This document shows positions 37,279 through 46,061 of a DNA stretch of 64,000 nt, piece after piece. The stretch comes from Streptomyces sp. ATexAB-D23 (GTDB taxonomy: Bacteria > Actinomycetota > Actinomycetes > Streptomycetales > Streptomycetaceae): positions 195 through 64,194 of the forward strand of contig NZ_KB892008.1 in assembly GCF_000373645.1 (NCBI RefSeq), read 5' to 3'. Position numbers and translations under genes: made by a program. The stretch's first letter is position 1. Each line of letters opens with the position of its first letter. The notes beneath the pieces are model-generated. The model was not told the DNA's origin. It saw nothing but the letters and a program-made list of their open reading frames with translations, and did no database searches.

Positions 37279-38169
37279 ATGCGCAAGATCCAGAAGGCCG
37301 TCATACCGGCCGCCGGGCTCGGCACCCGGTTCCTTCCGGCGACGAAGGCCACTCCCAAGGAGATGCTGCCCGTCGTCGACAAGCCGGCGATCCAGTACGT
37401 CGTGGAGGAGGCCGCCACCGCGGGGCTGAGCGACGTGCTGATGATCACGGGGCGCAACAAGCGGGCACTTGAGGACCACTTCGACCGGAACTACGAGCTG
37501 GAGTCGGCGCTGACCCGCAAGGGCGACGCCGCCCGGCTGGTGCGGGTCCAGGAGTCGAGCGACCTCGCGACCATGCACTACGTCCGCCAGGGCGACCCGC
37601 GGGGCCTGGGCCACGCCGTGCTGTGCGCGGAGCCCCACGTCGGGGACGAGCCCTTCGCGGTGCTGCTCGGCGACGACCTGATCGATCCGCGCGACCCGCT
37701 GCTGGCCCGGATGACCGAGATCCAGGAGCGCGAGGGCGGCAGCGTCGTCGCACTCATGGAGGTGGCGCCCGAACAGAGCCATCTGTACGGGTGCGCGGCG
37801 GTGGAGCCCACCTTGGACAGCGACATCGTCCGGGTGACCGGGCTGGTCGAGAAGCCGGAGCCGGGCGACGCGCCCAGCAATCTGGCGGTCATCGGCCGCT
37901 ATGTCCTGGACCCCGCCGTCTTCGCCGTCCTGCGGGAGACCGCGCCGGGCCGGGGCGACGAGATCCAGCTGACCGACGCGCTCCAGCAGCTGGCCGCGGA
38001 CGAGAAGCTCGGCGGCCCGGTGCACGGTGTCGTCTTCCGGGGCCGCCGTTACGACACCGGCGACCGCGGCGACTACCTGCGGGCCATCGTCCGCCTCGCC
38101 TGCGAGCGCGAGGACCTGGGCCCCGACTTCCGCAGCTGGCTGCGCGCCTACGTGGCGGCCGAGCTCTGA
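37279..38169 (+). CDS. galU: UTP-glucose-1-phosphate uridylyltransferase
   Basis: A 296-residue GalU that makes UDP-glucose from UTP and glucose-1-phosphate. AVIPAAGLGTRFLPATKATPKEMLPVVDKP is the nucleotide-binding signature, seen here across residues 6-36; QYVVEEA, GLGHAVLCAEPHVGDEPFAVLLGDD and GLVEKPEPGDAPSNLAVIGRY are further family motifs. The length is normal. The ATG at 37279 has only a weak GAAAG upstream. It is followed after 74 bases by a second nucleotidyltransferase gene. UDP-glucose could feed galE at 44943 and the glycosyltransferases of the nearby wall-polymer genes. Confidence 0.95.
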   Translation: MRKIQKAVIPAAGLGTRFLPATKATPKEMLPVVDKPAIQYVVEEAATAGLSDVLMITGRNKRALEDHFDRNYELESALTRKGDAARLVRVQESSDLATMHYVRQGDPRGLGHAVLCAEPHVGDEPFAVLLGDDLIDPRDPLLARMTEIQEREGGSVVALMEVAPEQSHLYGCAAVEPTLDSDIVRVTGLVEKPEPGDAPSNLAVIGRYVLDPAVFAVLRETAPGRGDEIQLTDALQQLAADEKLGGPVHGVVFRGRRYDTGDRGDYLRAIVRLACEREDLGPDFRSWLRAYVAAEL

Positions 38170-38243
38170 CCCGCCCGCCGGGCCCGTACGCACTCCCACC
38201 CCGGGACATCCGCAACACCGCACCAAGGACCAAGGAGAACCCC

Positions 38244-38996
38244 ATGATCGGCATGATTCTGGCGGCCGGCGCCGGCCGCCGCCTGCGCCCCTACACCGAC
38301 ACGCTTCCCAAGGCCCTGGTGCCGGTCGGCCCCGAGGGCGACGAGGAGAGCCTGACCGTGGTCGACCTGACGCTCGGCAACTTCGCCGAGGTCGGCCTGA
38401 CCGAGGTCGCGATCATCGTGGGCTACCGCAAGGAGGCCCTGTACGAGCGCAAGGCGGCGCTGGAGGCCAAGTACGGCGTCAGCATCACGCTGATCGACAA
38501 CGACAAGGCCGAGGAGTGGAACAACGCCTACTCCCTGTGGTGCGGCCGGGACGCCCTCAAGGACGGCGTCATCCTGGCCAACGGCGACACCGTGCACCCG
38601 GTCTCCGTCGAGAAGACGCTGCTGGCCGCCCGCGGCGACGGCAAGAAGATCATCCTCGCCCTCGACACGGTGAAGCAGCTCGCCGACGAGGAGATGAAGG
38701 TCGTCGTGGAGGACGGCAAGGGCGTCCGCCGGATCACCAAGCTGATGGACCCGGCCGAGGCGACCGGTGAGTACATCGGCGTCACCCTGATCGAGGGCGA
38801 GGCGGCGGCCGAGCTGGCCGACGCGCTGAAGACCACCTTCGAGCGCGACCCGGACCTGTACTACGAGGACGGCTACCAGGAGCTCGTCAACCGCGGCTTC
38901 ACGGTCGACGTGGAGCCGATCGGCGACGTGAAGTGGGTCGAGATCGACAACCACGAGGACCTGGCCAAGGGCAGGAAGATCGCGTGCCAGTACTGA
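38244..38996 (+). CDS. Nucleotidyltransferase (cytidylyltransferase-like, NTP-transferase family)
   Basis: A 250-residue NTP-transferase-fold enzyme: MILAAGAGRRLRPYTDTLPK is the nucleotide loop, followed by IIVGYRKEALYERKA, EEWNNAYSLWCGRDALKDG, and the metal Asp in ILANGDTVHP. The EWNNAYSL pattern is typical of the phosphocholine/inositol-1-phosphate cytidylyltransferase branch (LicC-like) rather than of GalU or RmlA. The likely product is a CDP-polyol. AAGGAG lies eight bases before the ATG. The next gene, a glycerol-1-phosphate dehydrogenase homologue, overlaps its end by 13 bases, so the two surely act together. The substrate is inferred from context only. Confidence 0.85.
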   Translation: MIGMILAAGAGRRLRPYTDTLPKALVPVGPEGDEESLTVVDLTLGNFAEVGLTEVAIIVGYRKEALYERKAALEAKYGVSITLIDNDKAEEWNNAYSLWCGRDALKDGVILANGDTVHPVSVEKTLLAARGDGKKIILALDTVKQLADEEMKVVVEDGKGVRRITKLMDPAEATGEYIGVTLIEGEAAAELADALKTTFERDPDLYYEDGYQELVNRGFTVDVEPIGDVKWVEIDNHEDLAKGRKIACQY

Positions 38997-40045
38997 CCCG
39001 GCTGATACCCGCACCGGTCGTCGTCGACATCCGGCCCGGCGCTCTGGCGGATCTGGCGAGTGTCCTCGCCGATCAGCGGATCTCCGGCTCGGGCAAGCTG
39101 GCGGTGGCGATCAGCGGGGGCAGCGGCCGGGCGCTGCGCGAGCGGCTCTCGGACAGCCTGCCGGGCGCTTCCTGGTTCGAGGTGGGCGGCGGCACGCTGA
39201 ACGACGCCGTCAAGCTCGCCGAGGCGATGAAGTCCGGGCGGTACGACGCCGTGGTGGGCCTCGGCGGCGGCAAGATCATCGACTGTGCGAAGTTCGCCGC
39301 CGCGCGCGTCGGGCTGCCGCTGGTCGCCGTGGCGACGAACCTGTCCCACGACGGTCTGTGCTCCCCGGTGGCGACGCTGGACAACGACGCGGGCCGCGGC
39401 TCGTACGGTGTGCCGAACCCGATCGCCGTCGTCATCGACCTCGACGTCATCCGGGAGGCCCCGGCCCGCTTCGTGCGCTCCGGGATCGGGGACGCGCTGT
39501 CGAACATCTCCGCCGTGGCGGACTGGGAGCTGGCCCACCGGGTCAACGGCGAGGACATCGACGGGCTGGCAGCCGGGATGGCCAGACAGGCCGGTGAGGC
39601 CGTGCTGCGCCACCCCGGGAGCCTGGACGACGACGCGTTCCTCCAGGTGCTGGCGGAGGGCCTGGTGCTCACCGGGATCTCGATGTCGGTGGCCGGTGAC
39701 AGCCGGCCCGCCTCGGGCGCCTGCCACGAGATCAACCACGCCTTCGACCTGCTCTTCCCGCAGCGCGCCGCCAGCCACGGCGAGCAGTGCGGACTCGGCG
39801 CGGCCTTCGCGATGCATCTGCGCGGCGCCGTGCAGGAATCCGTACGGATGACCGAGGTGCTGCGGCGCCACGGGCTGCCGGTGACGGCCGGGGACATGGG
39901 CTTCGACGTGGACGAGTTCGTCTCGGTGGTCGAGTTCGCGCCCCGGACCAGGCCGGGCCGTTACACGATCCTGGAGCACCTGAACCTGTCCGGGGACGGG
40001 ATCAGGGACGCGTACGCCGAGTACGTCAGGAACGCCGCGGGCTGA
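38984..40045 (+). CDS. sn-Glycerol-1-phosphate dehydrogenase-like enzyme (iron-containing ADH family)
   Basis: 353 residues, GTG start at 38984 overlapping the upstream gene by 13 bases. The NAD(P) site includes VVGLGGGKIIDCAKFAAA. ATNLSHDGLCSPVATLDN is the G1PDH-type signature, and the metal ligands are the Asp of SGIGDALSNISA, a His in GACHEINHAFD and the His of ASHGEQCGLGAAF. Family members (EgsA/AraM type) reduce dihydroxyacetone phosphate to sn-glycerol-1-phosphate. Coupled to a cytidylyltransferase-like gene, it probably supplies a CDP-activated glycerol-phosphate for the glycerophosphotransferases at 42522 and 46062. No CDP-alcohol transferase gene is present here. Substrate remains inferred. 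Confidence 0.85.
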   Translation: MPVLTRLIPAPVVVDIRPGALADLASVLADQRISGSGKLAVAISGGSGRALRERLSDSLPGASWFEVGGGTLNDAVKLAEAMKSGRYDAVVGLGGGKIIDCAKFAAARVGLPLVAVATNLSHDGLCSPVATLDNDAGRGSYGVPNPIAVVIDLDVIREAPARFVRSGIGDALSNISAVADWELAHRVNGEDIDGLAAGMARQAGEAVLRHPGSLDDDAFLQVLAEGLVLTGISMSVAGDSRPASGACHEINHAFDLLFPQRAASHGEQCGLGAAFAMHLRGAVQESVRMTEVLRRHGLPVTAGDMGFDVDEFVSVVEFAPRTRPGRYTILEHLNLSGDGIRDAYAEYVRNAAG

Positions 40046-40072
40046 GCGGCGCGGGGCTGTACCGGACCCGGT

Positions 40073-40101
40073 TTGACCGGTTGTCCGGGGCCCCGTAATC
40101 T
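40073..40101 (+). promoter_or_regulatory. Strong housekeeping-type promoter of rplU-rpmA
   Basis: TTGACC (40073-40078), a 17-base spacer, then TAATCT (40096-40101). This is close to the consensus recognised by the principal sigma factor HrdB. Transcription would start near 40108, giving a leader of about 146 bases. Confidence 0.8.
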
Positions 40102-40141
40102 TGACCCTCGGCGTTTGTTCGCCACACCTCTGAGCACTGAC

Positions 40142-40212
40142 CTCCCGCTCGTACGGGAGAGGCCGCTCGTCCAATCCGGATCGTCACGGGTCCCCGGACC
40201 CGTGTGAGCGGC
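40142..40212 (+). promoter_or_regulatory. Structured 5' leader of rplU (candidate ribosomal-protein autoregulatory RNA)
   Basis: Hairpin 1 is CTCCCG/CGGGAG (40142-40147 and 40154-40159). Hairpin 2 is a compound stem: outer GCCGCTC/GAGCGGC (40162-40168 and 40206-40212) enclosing a 9-base stem CACGGGTCC/GGACCCGTG (40185-40193 and 40196-40204). They occupy most of the leader between the promoter and the GTG of rplU. A regulatory role is inference. Confidence 0.55.
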
Positions 40213-40253
40213 TGGCATCAGGGGTTTCCGCTTCGAGTGAGAGTGAGATCCGC

Positions 40254-40574
40254 GTGTACGCCATCGTGCGCAGCGGTGGTCGCCAGCACAAGGTTGCTGT
40301 CGGCGACATCGTTGAGGTTGACAAGATTCCCACCGCCAAGGTTGGCGACACGGTAGAGCTCTCTACCCTGCTCGTTGTCGACGGCGACGCCGTGACCAGC
40401 GACCCGTGGGTGCTGGACGGGATCAAGGTCCAGGCCGAGATCGTGGACCACCACAAGGGTGCGAAGATCGACATCCTTCGCTACAAGAACAAGACCGGCT
40501 ACCGCCGTCGCCAGGGTCACCGCCAGCAGTACACGGCGATCAAGGTCACCGGTATTCCCGCGGCTGCGAAGTAA
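40254..40574 (+). CDS. rplU: 50S ribosomal protein L21
   Basis: A 106-residue L21. [20 protein letters not shown] and [20 protein letters not shown] are the family signatures, and the length is normal. It starts at a GTG (40254), with GAGTGAGA upstream. It is driven by the promoter at 40073-40101 through a structured leader. rpmA follows after 14 bases. Confidence 0.98.
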   Translation: MYAIVRSGGRQHKVAVGDIVEVDKIPTAKVGDTVELSTLLVVDGDAVTSDPWVLDGIKVQAEIVDHHKGAKIDILRYKNKTGYRRRQGHRQQYTAIKVTGIPAAAK

Positions 40575-40588
40575 GGGACTGAGGAGAC

Positions 40589-40846
40589 ATGGCACACAAG
40601 AAGGGCGCATCGTCCACCCGGAACGGGCGCGATTCCAATGCTCAGCGGCTCGGCGTGAAGCGCTTCGGCGGTCAGGCCGTCAACGCCGGTGAGATCCTGG
40701 TCCGCCAGCGCGGCACCCACTTCCACCCGGGCACGGGCGTCGGCCGTGGCGGCGACGACACGCTGTTCGCCCTGGCCGCCGGCGCGGTCCAGTTCGGCAC
40801 GCACCGTGGCCGTAACGTGGTGAACATCGTTCCGATCGCCGGCTGA
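40589..40846 (+). CDS. rpmA: 50S ribosomal protein L27
   Basis: An 85-residue L27. [20 protein letters not shown] and [19 protein letters not shown] [20 protein letters not shown] are diagnostic. It starts directly with MAHKKG, so no N-terminal pre-sequence has to be removed as in Firmicutes. ACTGAGGAG precedes the ATG. It is cotranscribed with rplU; a T-run terminator follows at 40879-40920. Confidence 0.98.
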   Translation: MAHKKGASSTRNGRDSNAQRLGVKRFGGQAVNAGEILVRQRGTHFHPGTGVGRGGDDTLFALAAGAVQFGTHRGRNVVNIVPIAG

Positions 40847-40878
40847 ATTCCCGGCGCTCGTCGAGCGGTATGACGTGG

Positions 40879-40920
40879 AGGCGGACCTCACTTCCTGTTA
40901 GGGGAAGTGGGTCCGCCTTT
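40879..40920 (+). terminator. Terminator after rpmA with T-run
   Basis: Stem GGCGGACCTCACTTCC (40880-40895) with GGAAGTGGGTCCGCC (40903-40917) and a bulge, followed by TTT. It is one of the few hairpins here with a T-run. Confidence 0.85.
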
Positions 40921-40986
40921 CGCGTGTTGCTCCTATGAGGGCTGCACGAGCACTTTTCTGCACGTATGTAACTGGAGGATCCATCC

Positions 40987-42426
40987 ATGACCACCTTCGT
41001 GGACCGCGTCGAACTGCATGTCGCCGCGGGTAACGGGGGCCACGGCTGTGCCTCCGTTCACCGTGAGAAGTTCAAGCCGCTCGGCGGCCCGGACGGCGGC
41101 AACGGCGGCCGCGGCGGCGATGTGACCCTGGTCGTCGACCAGGCCGTCACCACGCTCCTCGACTACCACCACCACCCCCACCGCAAGGCCACCAACGGCC
41201 AGCCCGGCGCGGGCGACAACCGCACCGGCAAGGAGGGCCAGGACCTGGTCCTGCCCGTGCCGGACGGCACCGTCGTCCTCGACCGCGACGGCAATGTGCT
41301 CGCCGACCTCGTCGGCCACGGCACCGCCTTCGTCGCCGGCCAGGGCGGCCGCGGCGGCCTGGGGAACGCCGCACTGGCCTCCGCCCGGCGCAAGGCCCCC
41401 GGCTTCGCGCTGCTCGGCGAGCCCGGCGAGGCGCGGGACATCGTCCTGGAGCTCAAGACCGTCGCCGACGTCGCCCTGGTGGGCTACCCGAGCGCCGGCA
41501 AGTCCTCGCTGATCTCCGTGCTGTCGGCCGCCAAGCCGAAGATCGCCGACTACCCGTTCACCACCCTCGTCCCGAACCTGGGCGTGGTCACCGCGGGCAG
41601 CACCGTCTACACCATCGCCGACGTCCCGGGCCTGATCCCGGGCGCCAGCCAGGGCAAGGGCCTCGGCCTGGAGTTCCTGCGCCACGTCGAGCGCTGCTCG
41701 GTCCTCGTCCACGTCCTGGACACGGCGACGCTGGAGTCCGACCGTGACCCGGTCTCCGACCTCGACATGATCGAGGAGGAGCTGAAGCTGTACGGAGGGC
41801 TGGAGGACCGGCCCCGGATCGTCGTCCTCAACAAGATCGACATCCCGGACGGCCAGGACCTCGCGGACATGATCCGGCCCGACCTGGAAGCCCGCGGCTA
41901 CCGCGTCTTCGAGGCGTCCGCCGTCGCCAGGACCGGGCTCAAGGAGCTGTCCTTCGCGCTGGCCGGCATCATCGCCGAGGCCCGTGCGGCCAAGCCGGTG
42001 GAGGAGACCACCCGTATCGTCATCCGGCCCAAGGCCGTGGACGACGCCGGGTTCACCGTGACCCTGGAGGACGACGGCATCTACCGGGTGCGCGGCGAGA
42101 AGCCGGAGCGCTGGGTGCGCCAGACCGACTTCAACAACGACGAGGCCGTCGGCTACCTCGCGGACCGGCTGAACCGGCTGGGCGTCGAGGACGAGCTGCG
42201 CAAGGCCGGGGCCCGCGCGGGCGACGGCGTGGCGATCGGAGCCGAGGACAACGCGGTCGTCTTCGACTGGGAGCCGACCGTGTCGGCCGGTGCGGAGATG
42301 CTCGGCCGCCGGGGCGAGGACCACCGCTTGGAGGAGCAGCGTCCGGCCACCCAGCGCCGCCGCGACCGCGAGGCGCAGCGCGACGAGGCCGTCAAGGAGT
42401 ACCAGGAGTTCGACCCGTTCGCGTGA
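40987..42426 (+). CDS. obgE: GTPase Obg/CgtA
   Basis: A 479-residue Obg GTPase involved in 50S assembly and, in Streptomyces, in control of development (family knowledge). The glycine-rich Obg fold is at 1-158 ([40 protein letters not shown]). The G domain contains [24 protein letters not shown] and LNKID. An OCT domain (about 340-420: [20 protein letters not shown]) and an acidic/basic tail follow. GGAGG sits before the ATG at 40987. It is the third member of the conserved rplU-rpmA-obgE set but is separated from it by a terminator. Confidence 0.97.
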   Translation: MTTFVDRVELHVAAGNGGHGCASVHREKFKPLGGPDGGNGGRGGDVTLVVDQAVTTLLDYHHHPHRKATNGQPGAGDNRTGKEGQDLVLPVPDGTVVLDRDGNVLADLVGHGTAFVAGQGGRGGLGNAALASARRKAPGFALLGEPGEARDIVLELKTVADVALVGYPSAGKSSLISVLSAAKPKIADYPFTTLVPNLGVVTAGSTVYTIADVPGLIPGASQGKGLGLEFLRHVERCSVLVHVLDTATLESDRDPVSDLDMIEEELKLYGGLEDRPRIVVLNKIDIPDGQDLADMIRPDLEARGYRVFEASAVARTGLKELSFALAGIIAEARAAKPVEETTRIVIRPKAVDDAGFTVTLEDDGIYRVRGEKPERWVRQTDFNNDEAVGYLADRLNRLGVEDELRKAGARAGDGVAIGAEDNAVVFDWEPTVSAGAEMLGRRGEDHRLEEQRPATQRRRDREAQRDEAVKEYQEFDPFA

Positions 42427-42468
42427 GCCGCTGACGGCGAAGCCCGCAACGGCGAAGCCCGCAACGAC

Positions 42469-42508
42469 GACGGTCCCGGCACCCCCTCGGGGGAGCCGGG
42501 ACCGTTTC
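42469..42508. terminator. Bidirectional hairpin between obgE and the convergent glycosyltransferase
   Basis: ACGGTCCCGGC (42470-42480) pairs with GCCGGGACCGT (42495-42505), with a CCCCC/GGGGG inner stem, and TTT follows on the plus strand. Confidence 0.85.
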
Positions 42509-42521
42509 GCGTGCTCAGACC

Positions 42522-44753
42522 TCAGACCTGCCCGGCGCGCTCCAGTGCCTCGGCGGGGGAGGGGGCCGGGGTGCGCTCGGCGAGCGGGACGACCGGCGGC
42601 AGGGCCTCCTCGCCCAGGAACACCCGGCGCACCACGCGCTCGGCGGCGTGCCCGTCGTCGTAGTCGCAGTAGCGCTCCCGGAACGCGGCGCGCAGCCCCG
42701 CCGCCTTCTCGTCGCGCCACGCGTCCGAGCCCAGGACGGCGGTCAGCTCCTCCTGCGAGGTCGCGACGGCGCCCGGGGGCTCGGCCATGAGGTCGAAGTA
42801 GGTTCCGCGCACGACCCGGTAGGTGTCCCAGTCGTCCGCGTAGATCACGATCGGCCGGTCCAGGTTGGCGTAGTCGAACATCGCCGATGAGTAGTCGGTG
42901 ACCAGGGCGTCGGCCGCGAGGTAGAGCTGCTCGACGTTGCCGTGCGCGGAGACGTCGATGACCCGGCCGCTGGCCTGGAGCTCGGCGAGCCGGCCGGTCG
43001 GCTTGTAGAAGTAGTGCCCGCGCACCAGCAGGGTCACGTCGGGGCCCAGCGCCTCGGCCAGCTTCGGCAGGTCGACCCGGGGGGCGAAGGACTTCTCGTA
43101 CTCGCGGTGCGTCGGCATGTACAGGAACGCGGTCGAGCCGTCCGCGAGGCCCAGGTCGTGCCGGGCCCGCACGACGTCGGCGGCGGTGGCGCGGAGCAGC
43201 ACGTCGTTGCGCGGGTAGCCGGTCTCCAGCGTGGTGTACCGGCAGGGGTAGACCCGCTCCCAGACGGTGGTCGAGAACCGGTTGGAGGTCAGGCTGTAGT
43301 CCCAGCGGTCGCACCGGCGCAGCAGCAGCTCCATGTCCATGTTGGTGGACGCGGGGTACTGCGCCTGGTCGAGCCCCATCGTCTTCAGCGGGGTGCCGTG
43401 ATGGGTCTGGAGGTGGATCTGCCCCTCGCGCTTCACGATGGTGTCGCCGAAGTTCACGTTGTTCGTGAGGTACTTGGCGCGGGCCATGACCGCCCAGTAC
43501 TCGCGCGAGCCGACGATCACCTTCTCGACCCCCTTCGGCACCCGGTCGCGGTGCTCGGAGCGCACGGCCCAGACCCGGCGCACGCCCGGCGCGAGACGGC
43601 CCAGCTCGGCCTCGATGGCCGCCGGGTTGCAGGAGTAGCCGCGCCCCCAGTACGCGGAGAACACCGCCAGGTTCTCGTCCAGCGGCATCCGCAGCTGCGA
43701 CCGGTAGAACATGCCGAGGGCGGCCCGCTTGGCCCGGCCGATACGGGCCTGACCGCCCTGCCGGGCGCGGTGGCGCACGTTGTTGGCGCGGGTCACGCCG
43801 AAGAACGCGGAGTACGAGTCGACCCCGAGCAGCGCGTATTTGTAACCGCGCCCGCCCGGCGGCCGCTCGAAGCCCTCCGGGAGGCGGCCGCGGTAGTCCT
43901 TGGCCGCCCGGTGGAAGAATTCGGCGCGCGCGTTGCGCGGGAGCCGGCCCGGCCTTTCCAGAATGGTCAGGAAGTGGTCGACCATCTTCCTGAACAGCGC
44001 CGGCCGCCAGCGATCGAGCTCCGGCCGCTCGTCCAGGAACGCGAAGACCCGGTCGTACTGGTCGAAGACGTCGAAATGCTTCCGGCTGACCGTGCGGAGG
44101 ATGTTCCCGCCCTCACGCCGCTGCCGGTACAGCACACAGGAGCGGTCGAGCACGGCGATGCGCTCCGCCGCGATCATCGCGCTGTACGTCCAGGGCGCGT
44201 CCTCGTAGTAACCGGGCGGGAAACGGAGTCCGTGGCGGGTGACGAAATCGCGCCGGTAGGCCTTGTTCCAGACGATTTGCAGCAGGTCCAGCAGCTGTGG
44301 CCGCTCCGCGAGGGAGAAGACCTTCGGGTCGGCCTCGGACATCAGGTCGGAGCGCTTGTTGCGCAGCAGCTGCCCGTCCCAGTAGGCGCGGGTGTAGTCG
44401 TAGACCAGGATGTCCGGGTCGTCCGTCGCGTCGAGCCGCGCCGCGATGGCCGCCAGGGAGCCCGGCGCCAGGGTGTCGTCGCTGTCGAGGAAGAGGACGT
44501 AGTCACCGGTCGCCAGGTCGAGACCCGCGTTGCGCGCGCGGCCCAGGCCCACGTTCTCCGTGAGGTGCAGCACACGGATCCGGGGGTCGCGGGCCGCGTA
44601 GGCGTCCAGGATCGCGCCGGAACCGTCGGGGGAGCAGTCGTCGACACCGATGACTTCGAAGTCGGTGAAGTCCTGCCCGAGCACGGAGTCCAGACACTCC
44701 CCGATGTACCCCTGCACGTTGTACGCAGGCACGATGAGTGTCAGTCGAGGCAT
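42522..44753 (-). CDS. Bifunctional glycosyltransferase / CDP-glycerol glycerophosphotransferase
   Basis: 743 residues. The N-terminal GT2 domain (about 1-230) has LTLIVPAYNVQGYIGECLDS, EVIGVDDCSPDG and the metal motif LFLDSDDTLAPG. The C-terminal half is a TagB/TagF-like transferase with QTHHGTPLKTMGLDQ, FLYMPTHREYEKSF, LLVRGHYFYK and VTDYSSAMFDYANLDRPIVIY. It would add a sugar and then one or more glycerol-phosphate units to a surface polymer at the inner membrane face. I start it at the ATG at 44753, preceded by GGTGGAC. It is divergent from galE, about 190 bases apart. A CDP-glycerol source may be the gene pair at 38244-40045. Confidence 0.9.
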   Translation of the reverse strand: MPRLTLIVPAYNVQGYIGECLDSVLGQDFTDFEVIGVDDCSPDGSGAILDAYAARDPRIRVLHLTENVGLGRARNAGLDLATGDYVLFLDSDDTLAPGSLAAIAARLDATDDPDILVYDYTRAYWDGQLLRNKRSDLMSEADPKVFSLAERPQLLDLLQIVWNKAYRRDFVTRHGLRFPPGYYEDAPWTYSAMIAAERIAVLDRSCVLYRQRREGGNILRTVSRKHFDVFDQYDRVFAFLDERPELDRWRPALFRKMVDHFLTILERPGRLPRNARAEFFHRAAKDYRGRLPEGFERPPGGRGYKYALLGVDSYSAFFGVTRANNVRHRARQGGQARIGRAKRAALGMFYRSQLRMPLDENLAVFSAYWGRGYSCNPAAIEAELGRLAPGVRRVWAVRSEHRDRVPKGVEKVIVGSREYWAVMARAKYLTNNVNFGDTIVKREGQIHLQTHHGTPLKTMGLDQAQYPASTNMDMELLLRRCDRWDYSLTSNRFSTTVWERVYPCRYTTLETGYPRNDVLLRATAADVVRARHDLGLADGSTAFLYMPTHREYEKSFAPRVDLPKLAEALGPDVTLLVRGHYFYKPTGRLAELQASGRVIDVSAHGNVEQLYLAADALVTDYSSAMFDYANLDRPIVIYADDWDTYRVVRGTYFDLMAEPPGAVATSQEELTAVLGSDAWRDEKAAGLRAAFRERYCDYDDGHAAERVVRRVFLGEEALPPVVPLAERTPAPSPAEALERAGQV

Positions 44754-44942
44754 CGTCCACCAGTTCCAGAGAGCTTCCGCAGGGTTTGTGCGAGGGGCGC
44801 GGTCGGCACCGTGGAAAAGTGGGGTGCGTCCGGCACCCGGACAGCGTAATTGATCGCCCCGGCCGTTCCCGGAGGGTGGCTCGGGCCGTCCACGTAGGGT
44901 GGAACGCTGACGGGTACAGCATCTGACAGGGAGACGCACGAC

Positions 44943-45914
44943 ATGACCTGGATGGTTACGGGCGGGGCGGGGTTCATCGGTGCGCACGTGGTGCGCGCGA
45001 TGCTCGCGGGTGGTCAGCAGGTGGTCGTGTTCGACGACCTGTCGACCGGAAGCGCCGACAAGGTACCCGCCGGGGTACCCCTGGTGACCGGCAGCGTTCT
45101 CGACCGCGAGGCCCTCGACGCGGCGATCCGGGACCACGGGGTGACCGGGGTGGTGCACATCGCCGGCAAGAAGCAGGTCGGCGAGTCCGTCGAGCGCCCC
45201 CTCCACTACTACAAGGAGAACGTCACCGGCCTGGAGGTCCTGCTGGAGAGCATGGTCGCCGGTGGTGTCGACCGGCTGGTGTTCTCCTCGTCGGCCGCCG
45301 TCTACGGCATGCCCGACGTCGACCTCGTCACCGAGCGGACCCCGTGCGCGCCGATGAGCCCCTACGGGGAGACCAAACTCATCGGCGAGTGGCTGATCCA
45401 CGCCGCCGCCAGGGCCCACGGGCTGCGCTGCGCCTCGCTGCGCTACTTCAACGTGGCGGGCGCCGCGTCTCCGGAGCTGGCCGACGCCGGGGTCTTCAAC
45501 CTGATCCCGATGGTCTTCGAGCGCCTGGAGGCGGGCGAGTCCCCGCGCATCTTCGGTGACGACTACGCGACCCCCGACGGCACGTGCGTCCGCGACTACA
45601 TCCACGTCGAGGACATCGCCTCCGCCCACCTCGCGGCCGCCCGCCGGCTCCAGGACGCCGAGCCCGGCACGGACCTCACGCTGAACATCGGCCGCGGCGA
45701 GGGCAGCTCGGTGCGCGAGATGGTCGACCGCATCCTCAAGGTCACGGACAACGGTGCCGTCACCGCCGAGGTGACCGCCCGCCGCCCCGGCGACCCGGCC
45801 CGGGTGGTCGCGGGCGCCGATCGCATCCGCGAGGAGCTGGGCTGGTCGGCCCGGTTCGGCCTGGACGAGATGATCGAGTCCGCCTGGCAGGGCTGGCGCC
45901 TGCGCCACCCCTGA
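44943..45914 (+). CDS. galE: UDP-glucose 4-epimerase GalE
   Basis: A 323-residue extended short-chain dehydrogenase. MVTGGAGFIGAHVV is the NAD loop, IAGKKQVGESVERPLHYYKEN and FSSSAAVYG are GalE signatures, and the catalytic pair is Tyr141/Lys145 in SPYGETK. RYFNVAGA and DGTCVRDYIHVEDIASAH lie in the substrate domain. It interconverts UDP-glucose and UDP-galactose. The ATG at 44943 has GGGAGACG upstream. The gene lies between two glycerophosphotransferase genes of opposite strand, so UDP-galactose probably feeds the same polymer. Its stop codon lies inside the left arm of a long inverted repeat (45911-45993). Confidence 0.95.
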   Translation: MTWMVTGGAGFIGAHVVRAMLAGGQQVVVFDDLSTGSADKVPAGVPLVTGSVLDREALDAAIRDHGVTGVVHIAGKKQVGESVERPLHYYKENVTGLEVLLESMVAGGVDRLVFSSSAAVYGMPDVDLVTERTPCAPMSPYGETKLIGEWLIHAAARAHGLRCASLRYFNVAGAASPELADAGVFNLIPMVFERLEAGESPRIFGDDYATPDGTCVRDYIHVEDIASAHLAAARRLQDAEPGTDLTLNIGRGEGSSVREMVDRILKVTDNGAVTAEVTARRPGDPARVVAGADRIREELGWSARFGLDEMIESAWQGWRLRHP

Positions 45915-45993
45915 CGACCTCACCCACGACGGCGAGCGGGCTCCCGAAGCCCCGCGACTGCGCCTCCGGCGTTGTCGCGGGTGAGGTCGTCAG
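45911..45993. repeat. Long-range inverted repeat overlapping the galE stop codon
   Basis: Perfect 15-base arms (45911-45925 and 45979-45993) about 53 bases apart; a further 4 base pairs (45927-45930 with 45974-45977) follow after one mismatch. The spacer has its own GC-rich dyad. It may be a complex terminator for galE. Confidence 0.75.
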
Positions 45994-46008
45994 CACGGTC
46001 CGGTACGC

Positions 46009-46041
46009 GGGCCCGGCACCGCGCTCGTCGGTGCCGGGCCC
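46009..46041. terminator. Bidirectional hairpin between galE and the convergent membrane transferase
   Basis: Perfect 13-base arms (46009-46021 and 46029-46041) with a 7-base loop, 20 bases from the stop of the minus-strand gene. Confidence 0.85.
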
Positions 46042-46061
46042 CACGTGTGTCCTTCGGCCCC

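Noticed and set aside
42522..45923. A minus-strand frame open across galE into the glycosyltransferase gene
   Set aside because: The part over galE is the shadow of a strong plus-strand gene; the real product begins at the GT2 signature MPRLTLIVPAYNVQG at 44753.
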